From positions 26,598,001 to 26,662,000 of the forward strand of contig OZ231127.1 of assembly GCA_965153355.1 (NCBI GenBank): a DNA stretch of 64,000 nucleotides, given 5' to 3'. Shown one piece after another: positions 12,448 to 23,857 of this stretch. The DNA comes from Flaccisagitta enflata (lineage: Eukaryota > Chaetognatha > Sagittoidea > Aphragmophora). The notes under the pieces are model-generated. The model was not told the DNA's origin. It saw nothing but the letters and a program-made list of their open reading frames with translations, and did no database searches. Position numbers and translations under genes: made by a program. The stretch's first letter is position 1. Each line of letters begins with the position of its first letter.

Positions 12448-12644
12448 TTTTTAGTCGCGTGCACGCGACTCTCCAACCAGCTCTGTCCGTTGGTCGGTCA
12501 GTCAGTCCATCCGTCACGCTTAGCTTTTTTGGCATTCACGGGCGGTTTTGGGGTTACTGCTCCTGCCTAATTGCTTGATTAGTCAATTTCATCACTGCCC
12601 CTGCCCACCCACGCGACTGGGGTAGCCGTGTATACGGCCTTGTT
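12448..12644 (+). repeat. Palindrome-ended short repeat, full length
   Basis: Starts TTTTTAGTCGCG with the full palindrome AGTCGCGTGCACGCGACT, then GTCCGTTGGTCGGTCAG, CACTGCCCCTGCCCACCC and the end GCCGTGTATACGGCCTTGTT. This is a clean reference copy of the family. Confidence 0.75.
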
Positions 12645-12795
12645 CTTTTTTGTATCAGTTATTTATGGTCTTGTTACTTTTGCCATTGATTTGATCCTTC
12701 TTGACTGCGCACAAAACATTTAATACGCAAACACTAGAAATCGGCATCTCCGTTACTATCCGTTTTTGGACCCCACCCAGGAGTGTTTTTTTTTT

Positions 12796-12800
<5 letters not shown>

Positions 12801-12886
<86 letters not shown>

Positions 12887-12902
12887 CCCGTTTTGTTACG
12901 TG

Positions 12903-12984
<82 letters not shown>
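12801..12984 (+). repeat. (GT)n then (CT)n microsatellite
   Basis: About 85 bp of GT and, after a 20-bp spacer, about 78 bp of CT. Confidence 0.95.
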
Positions 12985-12987
<3 letters not shown>

Positions 12988-13207
12988 GCAGGTCATAGAA
13001 AATCCTGCTTTGAAAGGGCTGGTCGCTCGCTAAGATTGTTCGCTCACTCCGCTCACTCGCTTTGCAGCGCTCTGCTTTGCTCACTCACTTGCTCATAGGA
13101 TTGCTCACTCACTTTGCTCACTCCCTCATGCCCCTATCCACCAACATTAGTGCTCCTGTCCAACTGCAACACTGACCCAGCCCACCTGCATACAACTTAT
13201 TTGTGTT

Positions 13208-13700
13208 CTTCAAATGGCGCCAAGAAATGACGTGCTTCTAACGTTAGGGGTAAAACGTATTAATAGGATTTTCTCAGACTTTATCCAACTTAGAAAGCTT
13301 GTTTCTTGGATGTTTTTTAACCGATTTAGACAAAATTCATGATGAAAAGGAAAAATTTTTTTGTGTTCTTCTAAATGGCGCCAAGCGCGATCCTCTATCT
13401 TTTTTCATTTAGAAATTGAAGTAATTATCAAAATTTACTCAAACTTCATCTGACTTTGGGCACTTGTTTCTCAGTTGTTTTTTTTCACCAATTTAGAAAA
13501 AATTCCTGATGAAAAGAAAGACTTTTGTGTTCTTTAAGATGGCGCCAAGCGCGATCTTCTATCTTTTTTCTTCTAGAAGTAGTTTGCTTACAAAGATAGA
13601 GGGGTATTTTAGCTTTTATGCTTGTGAAATGATGATCTTTTATGAGCAAATTCTGAGATGCGCGACCTTGAAATTGCGTCCTAACTCCCTTCCCCGACCT
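13208..13700 (+). repeat. Tandem repeat of about 163 bp, three units
   Basis: TGTGTTCTTCAAATGGCGCC, AAATGGCGCCAAGCGCGATC and AGATGGCGCCAAGCGCGATC recur at 13208, 13370 and 13533, each followed by CTATCTTTTTTC or similar and a GATGAAAAGG-type segment. Confidence 0.7.
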
Positions 13701-13729
13701 CGGGGACGTAAATTTATATATTTAGAAAG

Positions 13730-13906
13730 AACAAGGCCGGATACACGGCCAAAACCAGTCGCGGACGAGTGGGCAGGGGTGAGAATGCGCGTTTTCACAC
13801 TAAGCGATCATTTTCAACTCGAGCGTGACGGACCGACCAACTGGCCGACCAACCAACCAACGGATGGACAAAGCCTCTTATAGAGTCGCTTGTCCGCAAC
13901 AAAAAA
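13730..13906 (-). repeat. Palindrome-ended short repeat
   Basis: Begins AACAAGGCCGGATACACGGC, has GTGGGCAGGGG and a CCGACCAACC tract, and ends TAGAGTCGCTTGTCCGCAAC. Confidence 0.7.
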
Positions 13907-14654
13907 CACTCATGGGTGGAGTAGCCAATTGGATAGTATCGGTGTAACTGAGCTCTAGCGAACACCTTGTTGATTTGTGACCATTTCATAGTAGCTTTTG
14001 CTAAGTCATAGGCTGTTTCTTTTTTTTATCGCGTCAACGCGCGTTGATATGGAGGGAAAATGAAAACATATTTGAATTGGTCATACTCTGGGGTTATGAC
14101 ATGCAGCTCACGTTAACTCACGTCGCCAAAGTTGAGCCATAACAACCCTTTACTTTGAACTTCCTTAATTCATTGATTTTTTACTCAAATTTTTTGGAGA
14201 AAAAAAATCACCCAGACATGATTTTGGCCAAAAATGAATGAAATTCATTGCATTTGATGAATATTCTTCCATATTTGACGCGTGGGATCTATTCTAACGC
14301 AGGGAAAAAATTCCGACATTGCATTTTATCTCGCGCTTTCGAGGAACAAACCCAAGTTGACTTTCCTAATAAATGTCCATATCTTTTCCAAATTTTGTTC
14401 AATTTCTGTTTCCTTTTGATTAATTGTATGAGTTTTATATATGATAAATTGTTGCACAAGCCACATTACACCAGCAAAATATCAGTCCCCTCATTGTACT
14501 AATGCTCAGGTTTTGAGCTCCCCGTATTTCCAAGTCTAGACAACATCTACTGCAGGCGTTCATATTTTGAAAATCTTCCGAGGCACACAATTTCCTCTCA
14601 TCAAGTTTCCGACATGCTTATCAAATTTTAGTCCCATGCTAAGCAATTCTATTA

Positions 14655-15015
14655 GCCTTCTTTTTTATTTGTTAATTGGTCCGTCCGTCCATTGGTTAGA
14701 CCCTCCATCCGCCTCAAAAATTTTTAAGGCATTTAAAACATTTTAAAGACGTTTTAAATGTTTTTGAAGTATCCATAAGCACTTGTTGGTCAGACTGTTG
14801 TTCTGCCAGTGGCTGCTCATCATAAACTGTCCATCCTTCACTAGTTGTTTAAAGGCTTTTAATCATGTGATTATATTTTTGAACATTAGAAGAGAATCTT
14901 GGAGGAGTAAACAGCTAGTTCAGAGGGTTTTATTCAAAAAGTCAGTTTGTTTGTCTGTTTGTCTGTCTGACTTTTAACTGAAAGTGCCGATGCATGCAAC
15001 ATTGGTCTAATGATT
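14655..15015 (+). repeat. Diverged relative of the 47129-47384 repeat
   Basis: Shares GTCCGTCCGTCCATTGGTT, TTAAAGACGTTTTAAATG, AGTAAACAGCT, a GTCTGTCTGACTTTT segment and GAAAGTGCCGATGCATGCAA...GGTCTAATGA with that copy. Confidence 0.5.
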
Positions 15016-16356
15016 TTTTCCCTTTCTCTTTGCAATCAAAATGAAAGAAAAAGACAAAGAAAATGAAAATACCTTTTTTCGCTTTACAGGTACCAGAATA
15101 GATAAACCCATGCCACTTAGATGACAGTAACAAAATCAAAATGCTTGACCTTTCGATTTCATCTCTGGTTCTGTATCTCTCCGTCTCTCTGTTTTTCTAT
15201 CTGATTGTCGGTCTGTCTGTCTGTCTGTCTGTCACTCTTTTGTCTCTGTCTGTCTCTTTTTTTCTTTTTTTTTTTCTTCTTTTTTTTTCTTTCTTTCTTC
15301 CCTTTCTTTTCTTTTTCCTCTTTCCCTTTCCTCTCCTTCCTTTCCTTCCGACAAGCTTCCTCCTCTTCCGAGGCACGGCGTGCCTCGTGCCTCCAAAATA
15401 TAAACCCCTGATCTACTGTATAGATAATGAATTAAACTGCATGTTTTAGTCTGTTTAAAATTTTATATCTGATATCATGATTTCATCTCATTGAAATATT
15501 TCACTCTGCTGAGATATTTTATCCTGTTGAAACATTTCAGCCTGCTGAAATTTTCTGATTTCACCCCACTGAAATATTTCAGTGTACTGAAATATTTCTT
15601 CAAAATGAAATATCTTTACTCTGTGAAATGTCACCCCACTGAAATATTTCAGTGTACTGAAATATTTCTTAAAAATGAAATATCTTTACTCTGAAATGTC
15701 TTATGGTGTTGACATATCTACATATATCGTTTTGTCCACTGACTGTATAAGAGTATAATAAGTCATTCTATGTCATTCAAATGTAAGTCTCGTACGCGAC
15801 TTGAAGGTGTTGCCGTGTTGGCCTTGTTAGAGTAAAATGCCAGTACACAGAATTCTCTGCGTACTCAGTTATTACCGTCAAGTGCTGTCGCATGTTGACT
15901 CTTACCCACAATGTTATTTTCATTCCCTCACGCAGAAACCCCACAACTCTCAACGCGGCTTATCAGTTTAGGTGACGTGTGGAATTCTTTCCCTCGTACT
16001 AATTTCCCGCAGACAGCGGCGATAAAACAAGACTTAGTGAGGTAACACGCTTTCCCCCCCCCCCTCTTGCCATTTCATGCCTAACAGCGCCGCGGTTTTG
16101 CGCCATCTCTCTTCGTTTTACGCACCAAGTCGCACTTTCTCTGCCCGTAAAAACACCTGAGACTTTAGCAGTAGTATACAGTGGAACTAGTTTTTTGTTC
16201 AAATTTCTTTTTGAATGCATGGTTCATCTGGTTGGTTCGTACCTTTGGGTCTCCAACAATTGACAGAGTGTTTGTATTACACTGCTTGCATAGATGACCA
16301 CCATTGAACGGTTGCTCCACAACGATTTTATTGAAACGGCCCCTGCCGGAGTTGAA

Positions 16357-16430
16357 CAAAGCCGGATAAACGCGATACACGGCCAATGATTAGTCGCTTG
16401 CGGATTGGCAGGGGCAGTGGCAGCGGCAGA
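16357..16430 (-). repeat. Fragment of a palindrome-ended repeat
   Basis: ACAAAGCCGGATAAACGCG...GCGGATTGGCAGGGGCAGT; only the GGCCTTGTT side is preserved. Opposite-side fragments occur at 6867-6940, 19791-19920 and 34043-34130. Confidence 0.5.
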
Positions 16431-18754
16431 AGCTGGAGTTCATTTGAGATATGGCAATTTCCAACTCACTGCCATGGTCAATAGACGAAAGCACTGACAC
16501 AGCAAGAGGCTTATTTAATTGAGAAAAATGAAAAATTCACGTTGGACATTACGAAAGTAAGGTGACAACATACAAAATGATACAACAATTTAAACGACAA
16601 TTATGACTTAGGATGAACATCGACCGTCATCAGATTGAAGGCACAAGAGGTGTTCAATAATAACACATAGAAAAAGTCAGACGGAAAATTCACTCTTCAG
16701 AATTTACATTCGATATCATGACTTAGTTCACTAAACGTCAAGAGTAAGATGCAGTTCCATTTATAATTCATCAATAATGGGAGCCAGTCATCACATGGAA
16801 ATTGAAAGTTAATTTCGCCTTTTTAGGTTTACTTTCAAATGCTTTTAATGGCGTTCCTTTAAAAATGACCGAGTTCGCTCATTTGTTGGGTGAGATTTGA
16901 CACATCATAAGTATTGTACAATTGCAATTGGTCAGATAGCCTCAGAATGGTTTGCTAGTTGGTCGGATTAAGGGGTGACTTTGGTTGCTTTATTTAGCCG
17001 GATCATTACCAGTTTGTGAACAAACATTTGGTGAACAAACACTTATTTATCCGAAAACGCGAGTAAAACTTGGATGAGATGATAAATTCATGAGTAAGCT
17101 CAGTAAGTTTACAAAATATCTATTTACAGAACAGACAGTATTACGTTGACAAATAATATTGACAGACGAGACGGATATTTAAAACTCGATCTTAACGAAG
17201 CAATTAACGGTGAACAATGGGAAAAACACAATTTAACCATTCATTCACACTTTCATTCGCACAATCATTCATTCAGTTGATATTTCTCCTTGATTTAGAT
17301 CTTCAATTCTTCATATAACAATAGGGTATTACAAAACGCATTTCTACTGCACATCAGGGGAGATGGATAGATAGATCGATGGGTGGTAAACTCGATTTTG
17401 AGGAAAACAAGACAAAATCATCAGCGGACCCTAAATTTGTCAAATCTATTCTTTTGCAGGTTATTGGTTTTTTTTTCATCAACACAACACATTCCTTGGA
17501 CTTCACAACACATACCTTTGACCTTAATTCTATTTTGCAGTATGCGCTTGTAATGACCATTTGCATGCACCCCTCCACCTTGCTTCCCCCTCAGATGTGT
17601 AACACATGTGTTGATAATTATCATAATTAAAACTATAATCATTATAACTATAGTTTTGATTATAATTATAACTATAATTATAATTTTTTTAATATGCAGA
17701 AGTAATTTTGATTTGATCATCACAATTAAGGAACAAGGAGAAATAAATTCTGAGCATTTCATTTTTTTTGCATTTCCAAATCTATGTTTTATTCTTTAAG
17801 CGCAAAAACTTATTTTAACAAATATATATACTTCCAGTGACTGCGCCATATTTTATTCTAAAAAACACTAAGAATTACATAATATATATGAGGAGCATGA
17901 GAAGGTGCCCAGATGGATATGGTCGCCATATTTATCAGGTGTTTTCTTAAGGTCTGCATATCTCAAGTATGGGCAGAAATTGTTGACAATTTTCTAAATG
18001 AGACATAACTTTTGAAAGAACTTATGATAAATTCTGAAAGGGGAAGTTTCAATCAGAAATTGTTGTGATGGGTCCGGATTAAACACCATTGAGAGCTCCA
18101 AAGGCTCTTTTACTTTGTTTAGATTGGGTTGAGTAGAAATGTTGTCCAACTTTCATAAGAAAACATTGTTTTCATTATAAACTATATTCTACGATTTAAA
18201 TAGAAAATAACCATGATAGCACTAAAAAATAATAATAGTGAAGTTATATATTTCTTATACTGGATAGCTCAAAAGTTAAATCAACAAAGCAGCAATATAC
18301 AAATTACAGGCAAAATAAGGATTTCTTTTATAAAACAAGCCCGACCGGGCAACGATGCGTCCGGGCTGTGTCTCATCGTGTATTGATCATGTGACATATG
18401 TATGGAGAGACAGATGGACGAACAGACGGGTGAAAAGACTCAAAACATGTTGGTTGATCATTTAATTCAGTGTAGGATCTCACCATGGCCAAAAACAGCC
18501 GAGAAACGCGGTTTTTGCACAGGCGTAACGGACGGACGGACAGACCCTCTTGTAGAGATGCGTTCCTGACGGACGCACCTAAAAAGGGAAGATAAATGGA
18601 ACTTTGAAAAAAAAAAAATTTCAAAATACTTGTAATTTACATCTCTACATACCACAACTGTGATTAAGTGATCAGAATAACTTCTGCTTATCGACACACC
18701 CAACAGCCCCCTCCCTCAAAAAAAAAAAAAAAACAATCTTATACCAACAAAACC
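16431..18754. other. Intergenic sequence and probable GIPC 3' region
   Basis: No coding signal. Minus-strand AATAAA hexamers at about 17787 and 17851 could end the GIPC transcript, which would give a 3' UTR of about 0.9 kb. An AT-only palindromic stretch lies at 17610-17690. A GACGGACGGACAGACC-containing repeat lies at about 18340-18585. Confidence 0.35.
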
Positions 18755-21700
18755 TCAATATCTCGCCGATGAAGCCGAACCCGACGAAGAGGACGGACTA
18801 AATCCAGCTCTCGGGAAGCCTTCGTCGTCATCGTCGCCGTCGTTGCCGCCGTTACCCAGTCTGCCCGCCTTCGCGTCCGTGATGCAGCCCCAAAGATCAA
18901 ACACAAGTTCATCGGAGAATCCAAAGGCGCCGATTTCCGAGTTGTCGAGGCTGACGGCGAAATCGGAAGGATTGGCTTGGCTCTGACCCAATTCCCAGAT
19001 GGTGGACGCCAATTCCACGTCGTTGATGCCCATGAAAGACTCGAGCAGAGAATTAATGCGATCCCTGGCCGCGGTCACCACCGCGTCGGGGGCCTCTTCC
19101 ACGGTGGCAGGACCTGATATTTGGTGTATTTTAGATAGCGAAAGGGGAGGGGGGTTGGGAGGTAGCCCTTGGATCAATGAGCAACACACTGAGTAATGGC
19201 GCACCTTTGAAAGTGAAGTGACAGTCGGTCTCTCCATCGGCCAGTCAATAGGTGAGATTTTTTTGTTTTGTTTTGTTTTGTTTTGGTGTTTTTTTTTTTG
19301 TTTTTTTTTACAAGCAGTCTTTTAGCTTTGGATCTATCAACACTGACAATGCAACGATCCATTGAGCCTCAACAACACCGCCCCTCTCTATGAAGAATGC
19401 TAATTTAGCATAAGACTGGAAGTGTCTTTTTGCTGCCTTTTTGTTGCTCAGAAGTAAATGATCTGAAACTTTACCCAAATAAATTCTCTATCTTCTGCAG
19501 CACAATGGTGCAATTACAATTGAATCATTTGAATATCACCTTTTGATCTTAATCTGAGCGTTTCTCTTCCGGATCCCATGGATGAACTTCCGCCTTTCTT
19601 AGAAGGTGCTGCGATGGCAGAAAAGCCCGACTTGAGTGGCTCCACCAAACGGATCAAAAACGTTGAGCCTGAAATATAAAGCGCTCTTCAAATGATAGCT
19701 AGAAAGGAGAAAGAAGGCAACAAAGAGGTGGATTCCCTTGGAAATTGAAAGCACCAATATTCACTCATTATTCAGTCGTCATTGCGGTTATTAGTCGCGT
19801 GCCATGCGACTGCATAAGCCATTTTTCGGTCGGTCCGTCCGTCCATCCGTCTGTCCATCCGTCCATCTGTTTGTCTGTCTGTCTATCTGACCATCCGTCA
19901 TTTTGTGGAGAGCGCTAATTCAAAGGTCATTTTGAAAATTTCTGGCTATCCAACCTCTTGTGAAAATGCGCAATAGGGTGACCAAAAATATGGTCAAATT
20001 CGAATTTCATCTTCCTCGCGGGAGAAACGTGACCATTTCCATCACAGATGATGACCCTAAAATCTTGTGATGATAAGATAAAGTTTACTCATGAACGCCA
20101 CTCCCATTATATCCCCTAGAAAATACATAGGAAGGATTCTATTCTTATTCCAGCCCTATATTTTACAATGGGAAAAGGGGTTGGGTGGCGGTCATGAGTA
20201 AATTTCATCTGATCATCACCAGATTTTAGAGTCATCATCTGCGGTGGAAATGGACACATTTCTCCCACGAGGAACACTAAATTCGGATTTGACCATACTT
20301 TCAGTCACCCTAATGCGCAATGCCGATGCAGGTATAATGACCTTTTTTTTCAGCATGGCATTGATGACCCTGGTAAGAACGTGCGTAATTAAGGAACAAC
20401 GACAAAATCCAATGATCGTACCTTTAGGGATTTCTTTGAGCATTTTTGCGACCTCGTAATGCCGGCTTCCGATTAAACACACGTTGTTAATTTTCTCAAT
20501 GTGATCTCCAACTTGGACTAGACTTATGCGATCCATGATTGAGCCTGCATATAATCAATGAGAAAAAAACATCGCTTGACAGGCTTTAGAATATGAATGA
20601 ATGAATTATGCATATGTACATAACTAAAATCGAAAAGAAAATCAAAAGTCCAATTTCTAAAGGCAGATCAGATAACTCTAGCTGTATTAGTGAATATCAG
20701 TAAATATTAATATCATTCAGCCTTTGTATCTGATCCGTAACTTTTTGATGATTAAAATTCTCAGTGTTTCTCGATATTTGTTTTGTTAGTCGTCAAGTTG
20801 CGTCTGTGCATTGGTAAATTTCCAGCTTTCCTTTCTTGTGTTTTTTTTGTTTTGTTTTTTGTTAAGACCGTTTTGTCATGTCATGTCATGTCATGACGCA
20901 CTACTACATGTTTGCAGTACTGTTTGTCCTTTCCGTTTGTCGTTCTGTCTGTTTATCATTCTATCTGTCTGCTTGTTGTGTTGCCCGTGTGCCGTTCCGT
21001 CTGTCCTGTCTGTGCCGTTCCGTCTGTCCTGTGTGCCATTCCGTCTGTCCTGTGTGCGCCGTTCCGTCTGTCCTGTTAGTGTGCCGTTCTGTCTGTCCTG
21101 TGAGTGTGCCGTTCTGTCTGTCCTGTGAGTCTGCCGTTCCGTCTGTCCTGTGTGTGCCGTTTTCTCTGTCCTGTGTCATTTCATCTGTCTTGTCTGTATG
21201 CCGTTTTGTCTGTCCCGTGTGCCGTTCCGTCTGTCCTGTGTGTGCCTTTCCATCTGTCCTGTTCTGTCCTGTGTGCCATTCCGTACGTCCTGTCTGTGTG
21301 CCATACCGAAAGTCCCGTCTGTGTGCCTTTCTGTCTGTGTGCCTTCCTTTCAGTCCACCGGCCTTTGTCTGCCTGTCTGCCTGCCTGCCTTTCTATCTGT
21401 CTACCTTTCTATCTGTCTGCCTTTCTGTCTGTGCCTTTCTGTCTGTCTGCCTTTCTGTCTGTCTGCCTTTCTGTCTGTCTGCCTTTCTGTCTGTCTGCCT
21501 GTCTGTCTGTCTGCCTTTGTCTGCCCTCTCTCCTGTCCGTCTGCCTTTCTGTTTGTCTGCTTTCTGTCTGCCTCTCTTTCTATCTCTCTCTCACCATCTT
21601 TAATTCTTTTGATGAAGGCGTAACCCGCGCCGTTGTCCGTGATTGTTAGCCCCAACGCATCTTCGTTTTTCACGACTTCTATTTCTTTGGCTTGTCCTTT

Positions 21701-22507
21701 GCGATGCGCGAATATAAAATCTTCCAAGCCGATTTGACCACCGAGCAAACGATTCATATCAACCTGAACAAATCGTGATATATAGTCAGTGATTGGTGAC
21801 TCATAGTTGCGTGTCGTAATAGTTAGTCATAAAACAGTTTGTCTTCCTTTGTCAGTGTGCCCCGCTGCGAAAGTATATGTCTGTGTCTCGCGTTGGTCCA
21901 TCTCACTTTTTCTCGTCGGTGGGTTTGTCTGTCTGCCTCTGTGACAGCGTTTATCCGTCTATTCAGCGTATATCCGCTCGTCTATCCCTCCCTCACTATT
22001 CCCCTCCACTCGAGCGCAAAAGCTGACAATGAACTTAAAAGACAAATTGTGCATCACAGCTGCGCGAATACTGCAAATAGCGTTGACATTGGATCGCAGT
22101 TTTTTCCGGCATTGTGGCCAATGGCTAATGGCCATGACAGAGTGGTTCAAGCGCCTGAAAAAAATACTCTTCCAAAATAAATACTTTTGCAATAGATCCT
22201 TCCAATAAAGGCGGCTCTCGCCGACCGGAAAAAAGTCGTAAATAGGAGTCTTTTTCTTTCCATGCATATGTGTGCATCTCATAATGTCTGGTTAAATGCT
22301 TGTTTGTTTTTGTTTTTCAATCTCTGTCTCTCTGTGTCTCTTTTTCTCTTGGTCTTTGTGTTTGTGTGTGTTTGTGTGTGTTTGTTTGTGTTTGTGTGTG
22401 TTTGTATGTGTGTGTTTGTGTGTGTGTGTGTGTGTTGGTGTGTGTGTGTTGGTGCGTGTGTGTTGGTGTGTGTGTGTGTGTTTGTATGTGTATGTGTGAG
22501 TATGTGT

Positions 22508-22558
<51 letters not shown>

Positions 22559-22604
22559 ACTCACTCACTCACTCACTCACTCACTCACTCACTCACTCAC
22601 TCAC

Positions 22605-22641
<37 letters not shown>

Positions 22642-23177
22642 CTCTCTCTTTCTCTCTCTGTGTTTGTTTGTGTTTGTTTGTGTGTCACCCTAATCAGGAT
22701 TAGGTAATAGAATTGCCTTTCAGTTGTGGCGCCACAAAAATGGAAGTCTTTACCTGTTGTTTTTATGGACAAAAATTCCTAGAAAATGTTTTCTGCACCT
22801 TTTTATATAATTTACTGGCAATTGGGTGTTCAATTTAGGTCTTGGTCTCAAGAAATTGCCCCAATTTTTTTCATCAAATATAAGGCTAAAGTAAGAGCAT
22901 TTTGATGCCATTTTCCTGGAAATCTAAAAACTGCCTTTTTGAGTCCATTCTGTACTCTGACACTCATGTTTTGTCCCCTACATGAGTGTCCAACCGTGGA
23001 ATTAAATCAAAGGTTGAAGAATGATTCAACCTTACTCATTTTGTTGCATATTCAACAGTTTATTGCCATAAACGATTCTATTACCAAAAACCCTATTTAA
23101 TGTGGAAAGGGTGGTGTGTGTGTGTCTGTGTCTGTGTGTGTGTGTATGTGCGTGCGTATGTGTGTTTTTCTCTGTCT

Positions 23178-23250
<73 letters not shown>

Positions 23251-23780
23251 AAGCAGATTAAAATGTTTCTCTCTCTCTTTCATTCTTAAGCAGATTAAAA
23301 TGTTAAAGCTAGGGTCAATTTGCGTAACAGATTTACTTTTTCCTATTGTTATATAGGGCTGAAAAATAGGATCAATAAAAAAAATTGATTTTTCAAAAAT
23401 GCAAAAAAAAAATAATAAAAGATTCAAAAATTCATAATGCCAAAATTATTGATTGTAGAGATTGTAGAGACTGGTTGGCGCCATTTGAAAGAGAAAAATC
23501 TTAAGAGTATGGGTCCGCGACTGAGGTCAAACGGCGTTGTCAAACGGGGTTGTCAAACGGCGTTGTCAAACGGTGTTGTCAAAAGGCGGTTTGGCCGGTT
23601 TGGCCGGTTAGCATGCTAAAATCTTTACAATTCAAATACATTTGTTGAGTCCTTCCATTTAGAGGGTACATTCCAAGTTTGAATCAAATTGGTTGAAAAA
23701 TGCCAAAGTTATGCATGTTTTTCATTTTTTAGGCTGGTTGGCTGGTTGGCTGGTTGGGTGGTAGGCCAGTTTTACTGGTT

Positions 23781-23857
<77 letters not shown>

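Larger units (their letters stand above)
10211..15745. mobile_element. 5.5-kb TA-flanked inverted-repeat element with nested insertions
   Basis: Ends CAGTCAGTGGACAAAACG in inverse orientation, TA at both flanks (10209-10210, 15746-15747), inverted similarity of about 220 bp including repeated GAAATATTTCAG units. The ends resemble Tc1/mariner. The interior has no transposase; it holds GTT arrays, GT/CT arrays, short palindrome-ended repeats and a 163-bp tandem repeat. Confidence 0.6.
10068..15828 (+). repeat. Palindrome-ended repeat (TTATAGG-type 3' end), split by a 5.5-kb insertion
   Basis: Left part 10068-10208 (TTTTTAGTCGCGTGCACGCG...GTCCGTCGGTTGG) and right part 15748-15828 (AAGTCATTC units, then GTACGCGAC...GTGTTGGCCTTGTT). 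An uninterrupted relative lies at 32892-33252. Confidence 0.6.
21995..23500. repeat. Segmental duplication unit 1 (deletion derivative)
   Basis: Positions 21997-22190 match 25891-26070. The sequence then jumps to the equivalent of 28600 (AGGCGGCT...GAAAAAAGTCGTAAAT), runs through GT/CT microsatellites and ends with the shared stretch at 23290-23500 (matching 29140-29350). The part that carries exon 1 in unit 2 is missing. Confidence 0.65.

Noticed and set aside
20216-20421. Apparent extension of the GIPC PDZ exon beyond KEIPKG
   Set aside because: A consensus donor (AAAG|GTACGA) ends the exon at 20422 and the next exon resumes the GIPC sequence; the read-through region is a fold-back element.
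21997-22190. GAGTGGTTCAAGCGCCTGA taken as a tRNA-Ser/Leu 5' half
   Set aside because: Only the A-box-like stretch is present and no B box or acceptor stem follows; it is part of the duplicated block.
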